A stretch of DNA of 64,000 bases from Pagrus major (lineage: Eukaryota > Chordata > Actinopteri > Spariformes > Sparidae). Positions within the stretch are counted from its first letter, which is position 1, and the number at the start of each line of letters is the position of its first letter. The stretch is from the NCBI RefSeq assembly GCF_040436345.1, contig NC_133220.1, positions 3,775,423-3,839,422 on the forward strand. The letters are read 5' to 3'. A program made the position numbers and the translations under genes. Below the pieces are notes generated by a model. The model worked only from the letters and a program-made list of their open reading frames with translations, was not told the DNA's origin and ran no database searches. Positions 48,301-59,380 of this stretch are shown in pieces.

Positions 48301-50453
48301 ATTTGGGTATTAAAGTCTCTCCATGCCTAAAAGATCTTTACATGCTTAATTTTACCCCCCTCCTACGTACCATAAAACATGACCTTGATAGGTGGTGTGG
48401 CCTACCCCTATCTTTGCTAGGCCGTATCCATCTGATCAAAATGAACATTCTCCCACGTCTCTTGTATTTCTTTCAAATGCTCCCAGTTATATTGTCAAGG
48501 AAAATTCTTGCACAGCTAAACAGTTCTATCATATCATTTATTTGGTGCAAAAAAAGACCTAGGCTAAGATACAGTTTTCTTAGTCTGCCTGCCAAACGTG
48601 GTGGCTTAGCAGCTCCGTCATTTTCATTGTACCAATTGGCCGCACAGTTTAAATATCTTGTGGAATGGTTCATACAGGACCCTAACTCTACTTGGCTCAG
48701 TTGTGAATCAGCCTCTTTAGATAGAATCCCCCTGCGCAACCTGTTATATATTTCCCCAGAAAAAGTATCGTTATTGATAAATGACAATTTGGTTTTAAAG
48801 AATATGTTAAATATTTGGAGGCAGGTCAGGAAATTAGAAGGGTACAATAATTGTTTTTCGTTATTAACCCCTCTTCATGATAACCCAGACTTCCCACCTG
48901 GCCTTCGGGCTGGTCTCGCTGATTGGAGCCGCAGAGGCATCAAAGTAGTTAGGGACATGGTTCAGGGTGGCTCGATCCTCTCATTTCAGCAAGTTAAAAA
49001 CAAGTTTGGTGTCACCAATGGTGACTTTCTTAAATATCTGCAGGTTCGGAATTTTATCCTGTCCAAGTCAAAGGTGTTCTCTGGGGGACTTGCCATCTCT
49101 CCTATAGAGACTCTATTGGTGGATAATTTACAGCTTAAATTCTTTACCAAACGGCTTTATGGCATACTGTGCGGCTTCAAGGAGGACAACTCCTATAAAG
49201 TGAAAGGCAAATGGGAATCTGACCTAGGTACTACAATAGAACCGGAGGACTGGGATGCCCTGTGTAACCAGCCAACCAATGTCTTAGCATCTAATTCAGC
49301 CTGGGAGAGGCAATTCAAGATCTTACATCGACTATATATTACTCCTGAGGTCAGACACAGAATGAATCCTGCCATATCAGATCTTTGTACTAAATGTCAG
49401 TCTGCTGTTGGCTCATTTTTTCATTGTTTGTGGAGCTGCCCCCATGTCCAGCAGTTTTGGATCATAATTGCTCAACAGCTTGATAAGATCTTTAAGCGCC
49501 CTTTACATCTGGGCGCCAGGACTTGTTTGCTGGGTCTGACTGCTGAGTTACCTGCCGATCTTCGTAACACAAAACTATTGCATATTCTGTTACACTGTGC
49601 CCGGAAGTGTATTCTACTCACGTGGATCACTGATAAAGCCCCAACCCTAAATCAGTGGTTGTGTACAGTGACAAACATCATCCCTTTTGAAGCCTATTCT
49701 ACAGCCTTAAAGGACAAACCCTTCACATTCTACAGGATTTGGGACTCTTTCTTTGACTACTTGGGAGCTGCTAAAGCCCAGAGGATGAAATCAGGACTGA
49801 TGGATTTGGCCTGGAGGGGGGGTGGGAAATAGCATCACCTGTCTTGTTGATGATGCGTATATACGGCATCCCAGATGTAGAGCCCGCTTTCCACTACATG
49901 CTCCCTGAAACTCTTGTTTTATTTATTTATTTATTTTTGCCTTTTTGTTAGTTTGTCCGTTTCTTATTTGATTTTAATGTTGGTCTCATTTCTTATTGTT
50001 TTTAGTTGCCTGTTTTTGCCTTGTATTGTTTCGGTGGTGTACTTGTCCGTTTCTGTCTTTTATGTGCTTTGTAAAACTTGTTCAATAAAAATATGTTGGA
50101 AAAAAAAAAAAAAAAGGTCATTTTTGCAGAAACTGAGTGTAAAATTCTGAACAGAGGTCTCGTTTCTGTGATGAACATACAGAGAAAATGTGGCCATCAT
50201 GTGTTTAGGATACGTAACAGACATAGCTCTTTTCACACAATGTGAGCATCACAAAAATATGGTCATATGTTTTTTTTTTTACTCATTTTGTGATTTACTT
50301 TATTTCAAAATAAATTGAATCATTACACACTGAACATAAGATATTTTACCACAGTCCAGCACAGTGAGTTACCTTGATCAGTTGTGTCCGCACAAAGTTA
50401 TTGTTGACCTTTTTCCATCCAAAGTTCTTCACATTGAAGGCTGCGATCTTCAT
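45368..50453 (-). CDS. DNase I-family endonuclease, short form
   Basis: Paralogue of the gene at 37814-41951, same orientation and same exon plan apart from the tail. Exons: 50373-50453, 47302-47396, 47029-47115, 46778-46881, 46583-46695, 46059-46213, 45522-45618, 45368-45421; 261 aa. Equivalents of catalytic residues are present: E39, H133 (IPVHTKPD), D167 and N169 (GDFNADG), D211 (HTYDR), H251 (SDHYPVEV). It starts MKIAAFNV without a leader, and the two disulfide cysteines of DNase I are absent. The protein stops at VEVELNER, right after the catalytic core, so the lysine-rich tail of its neighbour is missing. The loop of exon 4 is three residues shorter (SYQWDEGYADHLAREPF). Intron 1 holds a 2.55-kb LINE in antisense. 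A small non-coding 5' exon ending near 51397 (AAGAGAG before gtgaggtt) is possible but weak. Confidence 0.83.
47548..47561. repeat. Target-site duplication of the L1-like LINE
   Basis: AAAAGGTCATTTTT, 14 bp, is repeated after the poly(A) at 50112-50125. It shows that the LINE between was inserted by target-primed reverse transcription. Confidence 0.85.
47562..50111 (+). mobile_element. L1/Tx1-like LINE, 5'-truncated, young
   Basis: One uninterrupted open frame of 739 codons from the first ATG (47613-49832) encodes reverse transcriptase and the C-terminal region; the frame is open even upstream of the ATG (KKGKAPEECSSYRPISVLNL). Motifs: TGFIRGRYSSHNVRRLI, SLDAEKAFDRLEW, RGTRQGCPLSPLLFALAMEP, catalytic LYADDVLIYL, GLPLSLLGRIHLIKMNILP. 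A C-terminal CTKC then HCLWSCPH motif resembles the LINE zinc-knuckle region. The endonuclease and ORF1 are missing. A 3' UTR, an AATAAA (50086) and poly(A) follow. The intact frame and perfect 14-bp target duplication point to a recent insertion in intron 1 of the DNase gene, opposite to its transcription. Confidence 0.9.
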
Positions 50454-53095
50454 TTTGACTAAGAAAAAAAATAATAATTAGATTATTTCAGAGGTTTGGT
50501 TGCTGGTGCAGGTCAGAAGATCAACAGAGTAACAGAAATTCAGGCTCTTGGAAGCATATTGTTTTAAGTGGTGGACCAACTATCAGACTGACAATGGAGC
50601 CACGCTGTTGCATCACTGCAACAACCAAAATCAAACCAAACCTAACAAACCACAATCATTGATGAGTGGGAAAGTGTGAGAGAGAAGAAGAAGAGAGTAG
50701 GACAGCAGGCAAAAGAGAGGAAACGAAACAGAAAGAACACATCTGACAATTTCAGCTGCACTTCGACTCCGACAGAAGATGGTTGTCTTTATATCAGTGT
50801 ATTTCTATTCACTTATGTTTTATTAATTATTATTGAACACTCTAAAACATGGAGAATCCATGTTGTAATATCAAGAAATAAAGGAAAAGGAAATGTAGTT
50901 CATGGTGTGAATATACTCGACTATTAGTACAAACTCTGACTCATTTCCTCAATGAAAGTTTTGAGGAACAGACTTCTGCAACTTATTTTTAGATGATTTC
51001 TTTTCTCATTCTCATTTTTTTCCCTGCGACTATTATTCATTTATTAATTTGTTTTTTCCTAAATGTATTACCAGAAGATGATTGTGTCTTGTCATCCCAT
51101 GTGGGATGGCCGAGATATTGGCAGGACACGGACATAAAGATAAACTAACTATGCAGTATAAATGTTCAATGTTCAATTAAAAAAAACTATATTTGAAATC
51201 ATTTAAAACATTCTCATAAGTTGATAAAATAATGTCTTAATGTCAGTCCAGCACGTTGCCGCCAAAACTGACCTGACATCACATGATCAAAATGTTACAG
51301 TTGCACATAAATCTGAAAAATTAACTTATTTCTAACATTGAAAAGTAGAAACCAAACAACAACAACAACAACAACAACAACAGTTAAAACCTCACCTCTC
51401 TTGTTGAGATGATTAAAGTCGGATGGTCTAGGATGTCAGAGCGTTGGCACACAGAAGTAACTGAGAGTTTCAGCTGGAAACACTTTGATTAAACTGAGAG
51501 AGAAAAACAGGAAGTTTGTCTGCCAGCCAAAATTTTGCCGCGCTTTTACACAGTCCAGTGACTCATGGTAAATTCAGAAGTCAGTGCCAAATGGTGCCGA
51601 TACGATCTATTCATTTCCATCCTGTCTGTCCCATCAGCAGAGGAGGAAAGTAACTGAGTACATTTACAGAAGATAGTCTGCTGGTTTACACTTCTACTCC
51701 ACAACTGTTCAGATTAAATCATTGTAGTTTTAATATACTAGTTTTTAAACTAATAAAATGCGTCATAGTCTGCGTGGTTCCCGACCTTTTTGACTTGTGA
51801 CCTCGTACAAAAAAAGTAGTTTGAGGCCTCTTGTCATGTTTCAGAGCAGCATGTCACCTCAAACTCCTCAGATAGTCTCAGTTAAATAAACTTCATTTTA
51901 ATTCTGATGATTAAGAGAAATTAATTATCTGACGACCCCTCAGATTTAATCTGGTGACCCTTCGCAGGGCCCTGAACCCTCTGTTGGGAATCTTTACCTG
52001 TACGGAAGTTTTTTTTTAAAAACACTCCATCATCACCAGCAGCTACAGGAAAATGCTTCTTTCACATTAATGCATCAACATTAAAATGTCATATAAGATA
52101 ATAATAATAATAAAAAGTCACAGAGACCAAACTACTTTACTTTTGATACTAAAGCAACATTTTACTTTTGTAGTTTAACTCAAGTAAAACCTGAAGAACC
52201 TTCACTTGTTTGTTTTTAGTTGTTTGAACATTCAACAATGAATTTTATCTTAAAAATGTTGATATTAAATCATGTAGCTATGACTGTAAAATACATTTAG
52301 TTGAGAAAAAAGTACAACATTTCCCTGAGATATGGAGGAGTACAAAGTGTAAAGGAGAGTGAAATGGAGAGGCTGGAAAATATGCTAAGAAGCTGAAAGA
52401 TGTTCTGCACAAAAATCAGCCGGACTTCTGAAATATCTAAGATCAAGATAATTAAAGTTGACTTGACTTCAAAACAACTGAAACGTGTCTAATCACAGTG
52501 AGATAATAACAGAAGATGAGTGGATTGATTAACTGTCAGAGCTGAAGGTGGAAAGTGATTCATATAAAAAAGGCGGCGAAAAATAAAAGGCGGCTTAATA
52601 AGTGCCGGGGTTGGTCAGGGTTGGTTTGGGTTACAGCACATTTCCATGATCTTTCATGACAGGAAGCTCCTCCCTGAATGTTTGAAACAACACAACTGAA
52701 CCTTCTTTTACTGTATTACAATAGGAACTTTTATTTTCAGATCAACTTTATTGATCCCAGGAGGCAAATTCAGCCGCTCAGCAAAACAAGAAGACTAACA
52801 GAGGAAGATAAGAAAAAGATGAGTAATTATAACATATACAGGATGTTACCATGACCAGTGTGCATACATTTGAGATAAATATCATATAATAATATTTCCA
52901 GTGTATTTTGTTGCTAATAATTCTGTACTTTTGCTTGATGCCCGACTTTTACAACTAAAAAAAAGTTGCTTATTTTAATGGATACTTTCTTGAAGTAATA
53001 ATTAAAACAACAGAAATATTGGACAGTGTGTTCGCAGGAATTAAAAAAAGAAACAGAACTCTGTTTTAACGTTATAGTTTAATTACATCAAATAT
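50454..53095. other. Intergenic region between DNase and sec13
   Basis: AT-rich, with an (AAC)n tract at 51356-51383. MITE-like stretches of the family ending GAGTACTTCTTCCACCAC are at about 51640-51740 and 52080-52200. A repeat-like segment at about 52740 starts AACTTTATTGATCCCAGGAG. No further gene is visible. Confidence 0.5.
51640..52200. mobile_element. Degenerate hAT-like MITE
   Basis: Left-end-like sequence (GAGGAAAGTAACTGAGTACA) at 51645 and interior-like sequence with AATAATAATAATAAAAAG and TACTTTTGATACTAAAGC up to about 52200. The middle has diverged or been replaced. Confidence 0.4.
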
Positions 53096-53938
53096 GAAAA
53101 ACACATCCATAGTTTCTGATCTTCAACTGAAAGAAAAAAAAACAATCAAAAACTGTTTACAATTATGCCTCATTCATGGTTGTCATGGCAACATATTGAG
53201 ATATTCACTTGTGGTCGCCCCAGCAGTTTAATGGCTGATTAATTAAGGCAGGTTGTGGATTTAACACAAAACATCTTTAGACTTTGTAGCTATTGACAAT
53301 AAAACTCTTGAGTTGGAAAGAAAATGTAGTCATTGAGTTTATTGAAAAAATCATTTATTTACTGATAATTATTATAATTAAATGAGAAGCAGACAGTCAA
53401 ATTACTTTTTGCTCTGCTTCGTCTGTGAGAACATCAGGATCTGTCTTCAGCCTGAGCAGTGAAGAGAGATGTTTTATAGTTACACAGCGGAGCTTCCTGC
53501 TCAACACAAAGCTTTTTGTATTAACCAGTAAATAAAATAAACGTGAAAGAAAGAACAGGGGGCTGCTGCTTCCCACGATGCTGATCATCCCGGGTGATGG
53601 TTGAGTTTTGTTCTCCGCTGGTGGAGGTGGAATGTTTCAGGAGCAGAGCATCATGGGATAAGTTATTGTTGAACCAGCGTTTATGTACATGAGAAAACTC
53701 TAATGGATGGATGGAAACAAGAAACCGTGGAGTGCAACATGATAAAACATATGTTAAAGTCATGTTTGTGATATCTTTCCTGGACAGATTGTAAAGGTCA
53801 AACAAAAGCTCAATCTGCGTGGATGATGTGTTGTTTGTCCGTCATGTTTGTAACTCTTAATTCATCTTTGAAGATCGGGGTCATCTTTGTAGAGTCAGGG
53901 GTCATTGTTGTGTGTGTGTGTATGTGTGTGTGTGAGTG
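53096..53938 (-). other. Probable 3' UTR and flank of sec13
   Basis: No coding exon. AATAAA on the minus strand at about 53337-53357 is the likeliest poly(A) region. The GT-rich tract at 53908-53935 lies just past the sec13 stop. Confidence 0.4.
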
Positions 53939-56900
53939 TCACTGCTCGCTCTGCTGTGTGTCTGTGATGGTGGACACGGCTCCCTGGCCCTTGCTGACAT
54001 CGCTGATACAAGCCCACTGACCGTCCATCGACTCCTTCCACAGCGTCACCTACAGAACAAACACATTCACAGCAGTCAGATTGTGTGTTTTGTGATTCTG
54101 AGCACAAAAACATCTCTGTTGCATCCATTTTGAGAAGTAAGTAAGGAGTAAATAAAATATCCTGTGTTCTGGTGATTCAGTGTCAGTATTAGTGTATTAT
54201 AGACACTCTACCTTATTGTCTCCTCCAGAAACAGCCAGAATATTTCCGGTGATAGACCAGCTGACGTGCCAAACAACATCATTGAACTTATGGAGCAGCT
54301 TGGCTGTCCAGGTGTTTCCTGCGGGGTCGTCACACGTCCAGATAAACACACGTCCGTCCTAAAAGATGGTTCAAAGGAAAGGGTGACCAAAACATCAAAA
54401 ATGTATCCGACTAAATTCTTTCCATGCTGACTCATCAGCCGAACAATGCTGAGAATGTTTTATGGGGCTGTGGTGGCCAGTGTTATCCTGTTTATTGTTG
54501 TGTGCTGGAGCACAGTTTGAGGGTATTGGCGCCAATGTTACGGACGTTACGGGGGTGGAGCTGGACTCTCTGGTGGTGGTGGCAGAAAGGTGGACGGCAT
54601 CCAAGTTATGTGTCATCTCGGAGAATGTTTCAACTGATGAATTAATCATGAACTATTTTGATAATCCATAAATCGTTTTGAGTCTTTTTCTTTCAGGGAA
54701 AAAAATTTCCAAATTCTGGTTTCAGCTTCTTAAATGTGAATATTTCTGGTTTCTGTCCTTCTCTGTGACAGTGAACTGAATATATTTAGGTTGTGGACAA
54801 AACAAGAAACTTCTAATCAATCTCACCTGGGAGCAGCTGGCGATGGTGCTGGTGGGTAGACCGATAGATGGAGCCCAGCCGACGTCTCTCACCCAATCAC
54901 TGTGAGCCTCCAGCTTCTGGTCCTCCTTCCACTGACCATCTTCCTCTCTGAAGGTGGAAAGAAACAATCAGTGACAGTTCAGCCATAAACCATCAGATCC
55001 CTTAGCCTTTATTTGACAGAAAACTTACTTCCTTGACAAGAGAACTCCAACAATGTCTGACTCATGATGGAGAGCTTAAAAAAGGACGAAAATCTATGCA
55101 ACAAGATATGTTTCTTTTTTATTCCATGAAGTCTTCCTCGTCAAACATGGCACCTTCATTACCCACAATGTAATCTGACTACAGACCAAAGGCTTTATAC
55201 AATTTTTTTTCACATATATAGTATCGTTGTAGTATATGTATAGTATAGTAGTGGAAACTGATTTTGATGTAAAAATTTGTGCAGTTAACTTTGAGGTTCT
55301 GTTGCCACTCAACCTCAGAAAAATAATTATATTTATTTAGTTATTTCTGCATGTAAATGTACTTACCTAAATGCCTTAATTTCCGTAATTTTTCAAGGAT
55401 TTGTATTAAGTTCATATTTTGTTTGTTTGTTATAAAGACTTTAACACAACCAGAATTCTGTAAATGCCATGAAAACAAATGCTACTCTAACAGTGTGGCT
55501 GAATATGCTTTACAGATCATTAATCTTCTCTGCTCCCTATTTTCTCCATCTCAAGTCACAAAACACCAGACAGAAAAACATGTGATGCCACAGAAAGTCT
55601 GTGAAACAAGAACTTACTTCCAGAGTTTGACGAGGTTGTCGCAGCCCCCGGAGACGAAGCGCTTGACGTAGTTCGGTTTCTGTCCTGACGGCTGATCGAT
55701 CAGGCTGCCTGGAACGACGGCAGGAGCCCAACTGACTGCGTTACAGCCGATCTGCAGGAAAATTACAACTGAATTAATAAACGTGACACAATATACTCTT
55801 GAAGGAAATGCAACACAATAACAAACTGTAGACACACAGCTTGAGGGAGTAAAGACCAGTCTGGAGAAACAGAGTAAAATAAAGATATAAACTCATAATC
55901 GACTCAGAGCTGCTCTCAGACTTACAGTGTGTGCGTTGCTGATCTTCTTGACGTCCCACTGCTGATCCCCAGTAAATGTGAGAAGGGAAATAGCTCCATC
56001 TGAGCTGCCGCAAGCCAGGATCAGACCAAAGTCATAGGGACCCCAGCAGACAGAGTTCACTGTAGACAAACATAAAACAAGAGCAAAGTCTTAAGAAAGT
56101 GATCACAAACTGATGTCGCTCTCAGAGGAGACACAGAAAAGAACTTGTTGGATGTTATTTAACACACAGAGATCGACTGACCTGATGACTCGTGTCCGGT
56201 GTATTCATACATCTTGTCCCAGGATCCATTCTCCTCCTTCCAGATGATGACTTTACGGTCGTAGGAGCAGGACGCCAGAATGTTGCCGAACATCGGGTGA
56301 GCCCACGCTACCTGCCACACGGGACCCTCGTGGCTACACAAACATAGAGACCCACGTTTAGTTCATAATGCTCAGAGTGAAGAAAATATTTCAAACAAAT
56401 ATGCCAACAATATGCTTTCAGTGTTAGCACAGAATAAATATCTCAGGAAATGTAGTTTTAAAAACTTTGTACTGCAAGTTTTACATCATTTTTTACTAAT
56501 TTTTAAAATGTATAACCTGACAAAATAATTGATAGTGTATTGAAAAGAATCATAATTTACCAATACTTTTCAAGTGACAGCAGTTAATTGATGTTCAATG
56601 GGCATTATGTTACAATGTCACAACGCGTTGGGTGTTGTCATGAGTCAGTAGCATTACAGGTCAGAACCAACATGGCTGAGACAGAGACAGAGTTTAAATC
56701 AAACTCCTGACGTCTGTATGCTGCTGCATAGCCTTTATTCTATTGGACTAGTGGAGCTACAACAGTATTTTACCCTCTGAGGTCTGCGACCAGTATCTGT
56801 CCTCCATTTCTGACATCGAAGATCTTCACAGTGCGGTCAGAGGAACAGGTGGCGAGTCGAGTACCGTAGTAATCCATCTGGGCATCGTGCTAAAACAGAC

Positions 56901-57724
56901 AGACATCAAGACATGATGTGAGACAATAATCTCCCACTTTACCTTCTCATATTTTCATCAAGGCTGACGATATCAAAAGCACAATTAACACAGGGATCTT
57001 TCACTGGCAGAGGACAGTTCTTAAGTATATATACGATGAACTGTTGAATATCTCCTACCCACAGTTTATTTTTCATTAACCAACCTCTACATCAATCAGA
57101 GATCTACAGTGTACTGTGTTGAAGTATATGTTTATAAGGTTGTTTCCTAAAATGTGGCACACTCACCCCAACCAGACAGTGTCAGTACATCACAATACAC
57201 CAGCAGCCACCGTGTCAGCTGTGACTGCCGGTGTTGTGCAAGCTTTTCCCTTTACCTTAACCTGAACCCACCCTTACTCTAATAAATCAAAGTAACGGCA
57301 CGTTACAGTGACGACACTGACAACATGAAGCTAGGGAATACACACATGTCATCTAGATGAATCCTCACGTATTTGCTGTAACAACCTGCAAATCCTGTTT
57401 CTTCTGAGAATGCTAACGTTAGCTTTAATGACAAGCTCGGGCTAAATGGAAAAGCAGAACAACTTACGATCATGTCCTCATGAGAGGTGTCCACCGTGTT
57501 GATAACGGAAACCTGAAATTGACAAACAATAAAATCTGCATTAATAATGACACATAAATAAGGATAAACACTTCTGCTTCAGGGATTAGCTCTCTGTCAT
57601 TAGCAAGTCTGCTAACGGGCTAGCTACTTGGGCACGTCAGCAACTAACGGTGAACGTTAAACAGCACAAATGTTAGCGAGCAGCTTCACCTACAGCTTTA
57701 ATTACGAGTTATCGGACTCACCAT
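53939..57724 (-). CDS. sec13: SEC13, COPII and nuclear-pore WD40 protein
   Basis: Six-bladed open beta-propeller that pairs with SEC31 in the COPII outer coat. The family also works in the Nup107-160 nuclear-pore subcomplex and in GATOR2. Exons: 57722-57724, 57468-57512, 56774-56889, 56182-56333, 55926-56059, 55618-55751, 54827-54947, 54212-54358, 53939-54049. Exon 1 codes only the initial ATG. The frame is complete at 320 aa, close to the usual 322 in mammals. Diagnostic stretches include [71 protein letters not shown] and [22 protein letters not shown]-type blade ends include VKIFD, VIIWK, VKLWK, VFIWT and VTLWK. The acidic, serine-rich C-terminus ends QQSEQ. It is head to head with cand2. 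Confidence 0.97.
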
Positions 57725-58431
57725 GACTGCAGATAAACGAGAAACCCTTCAGAAACGTGTATTCCTTATTTTCTCCTGAATGAATAAACCCGGTTCCTCA
57801 CTACTCCGACGTGGCAACAAGTTCTCCAGCCGCTTCCCAGAGTCCGGGTCCGACGACACTCTCTACCGGCGGAAACTGTAGTCCCCACATACCAAAGGTT
57901 CCACTTACCAAAAACTTTACTGAGCTCGATGGGTTGCAAATTAAATCACATTAATTACCGTAAATGTTTGATAAAGAAAATTAAGACAAAACTGGTAGTA
58001 TATATACATTTAGAATATAATAATACAACTTTTAAGCTAAGAGAAGGACGGTTGATCCAAAAGGTGACGCCATTAGGAGACGGACTGACTTGTTAACGCT
58101 AATTTAATTGAACACTCGACGTTTAACGTTAATTAACCGATAAAATAAAGTATTAGCTGCGTTTTAATTTAAGATTTCTAACGACGAATAAGATGCGCTT
58201 CCTCCTGTGTCCACACGGTGGCGCCACAAAACCCGAAACACCTCGTCTTCACGTCTATTTTTATCCGGACCGAACAAGTGTCGGGTTCCCCGCCGGGCAG
58301 CTCTGGTGTGCTCGGCCCCGTCCGTCCCCTCCGGCCTCGCCATGTTGTCGGGTTAAATCTGTGTTGTTCACAGGGTCTTTTGGTCGCAGAGTAACTTTCA
58401 TAGCGTCGGTGACAGCTGTCAAAGTGCCAAG
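57725..58431. promoter_or_regulatory. Shared divergent promoter region, sec13/cand2
   Basis: The 707 bp between the two start codons contain the 5' UTRs of both genes and a CpG-enriched stretch at about 58190-58420 on the cand2 side and another at 57780-57870 on the sec13 side. No clear TATA box stands before either start. A bidirectional promoter is inferred from arrangement and composition. Confidence 0.55.
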
Positions 58432-59317
58432 ATGTCGAATGTGTCTTACCACATCTCCAACCTGTTGGAGAAAATGACATCTACTGACAAAGACTTTAGG
58501 TAAGAGTGACTGTTAGTGACAGTGTGTGTGCGTCTGACAGTGAGATGACACTTTTTGTGCTCCTGTCACTGTGTGTGTGTCATTTTAATACACAGGCGAC
58601 ACTTATTTCCTTTTTTTTATAATTTAATTTGATCTGAGATTTTGTTTTTTCAAGAGAAAGTTAACTTTTAATCAGTTTTAAAAAGTGATATCAGGCTACA
58701 GATTTCCCTCAGCTGGTCACCTTGATTAACTTATGATGAGTCTTTCTTCACCACATGTCTTAAATTAAACTTTATATGTATTTAATATATATATAATAAT
58801 ATCTAAATACATATCTGCTTTGTTTAGCTCTCATTTAACCTTTCATCAGTGGTGGAATGTAACTAAGTACATCTACTTAAGTTCACTTTTGAGGTACTTG
58901 AGCCAAATGAGTTCATGTTTAAATTAATTTATTTTATTTACAATCAGATAAAGAAAATAAACAAATTTCCAATAATCAGAAAAATGCTGATAATCGATGG
59001 ACCCATAATATACAGTATATGCATACATGTAAATATATGTTTAATCTACTTTTACGTGTACTTCTGACACTGAGACATTTATTCAAATACTATTTGTATG
59101 AGTGACTTTCACTTTAACCAAGGTAATATTTTAACACGATATCTTTACTTTTGATGTCTTGTGGGTACTTTATACAACACTGTTGTTCATAATTCAGACC
59201 AGCGTAATTCATTAACCAGGTAATTTGTATGTTTTCTGCCTCTTGTCTCTTTCTTTTTACTCTCAACTCATCCCAGCTGTCTCTTCCTGTATCTCCACTG
59301 GTGTGTGTGTGTGTGTT

Positions 59318-59380
<63 letters not shown>

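Noticed and set aside
50676-50927. Plus-strand open frame beginning MREKKKRVGQQAKER
   Set aside because: It comes from an A/G-rich stretch in intergenic DNA, with no domain and no splice context.
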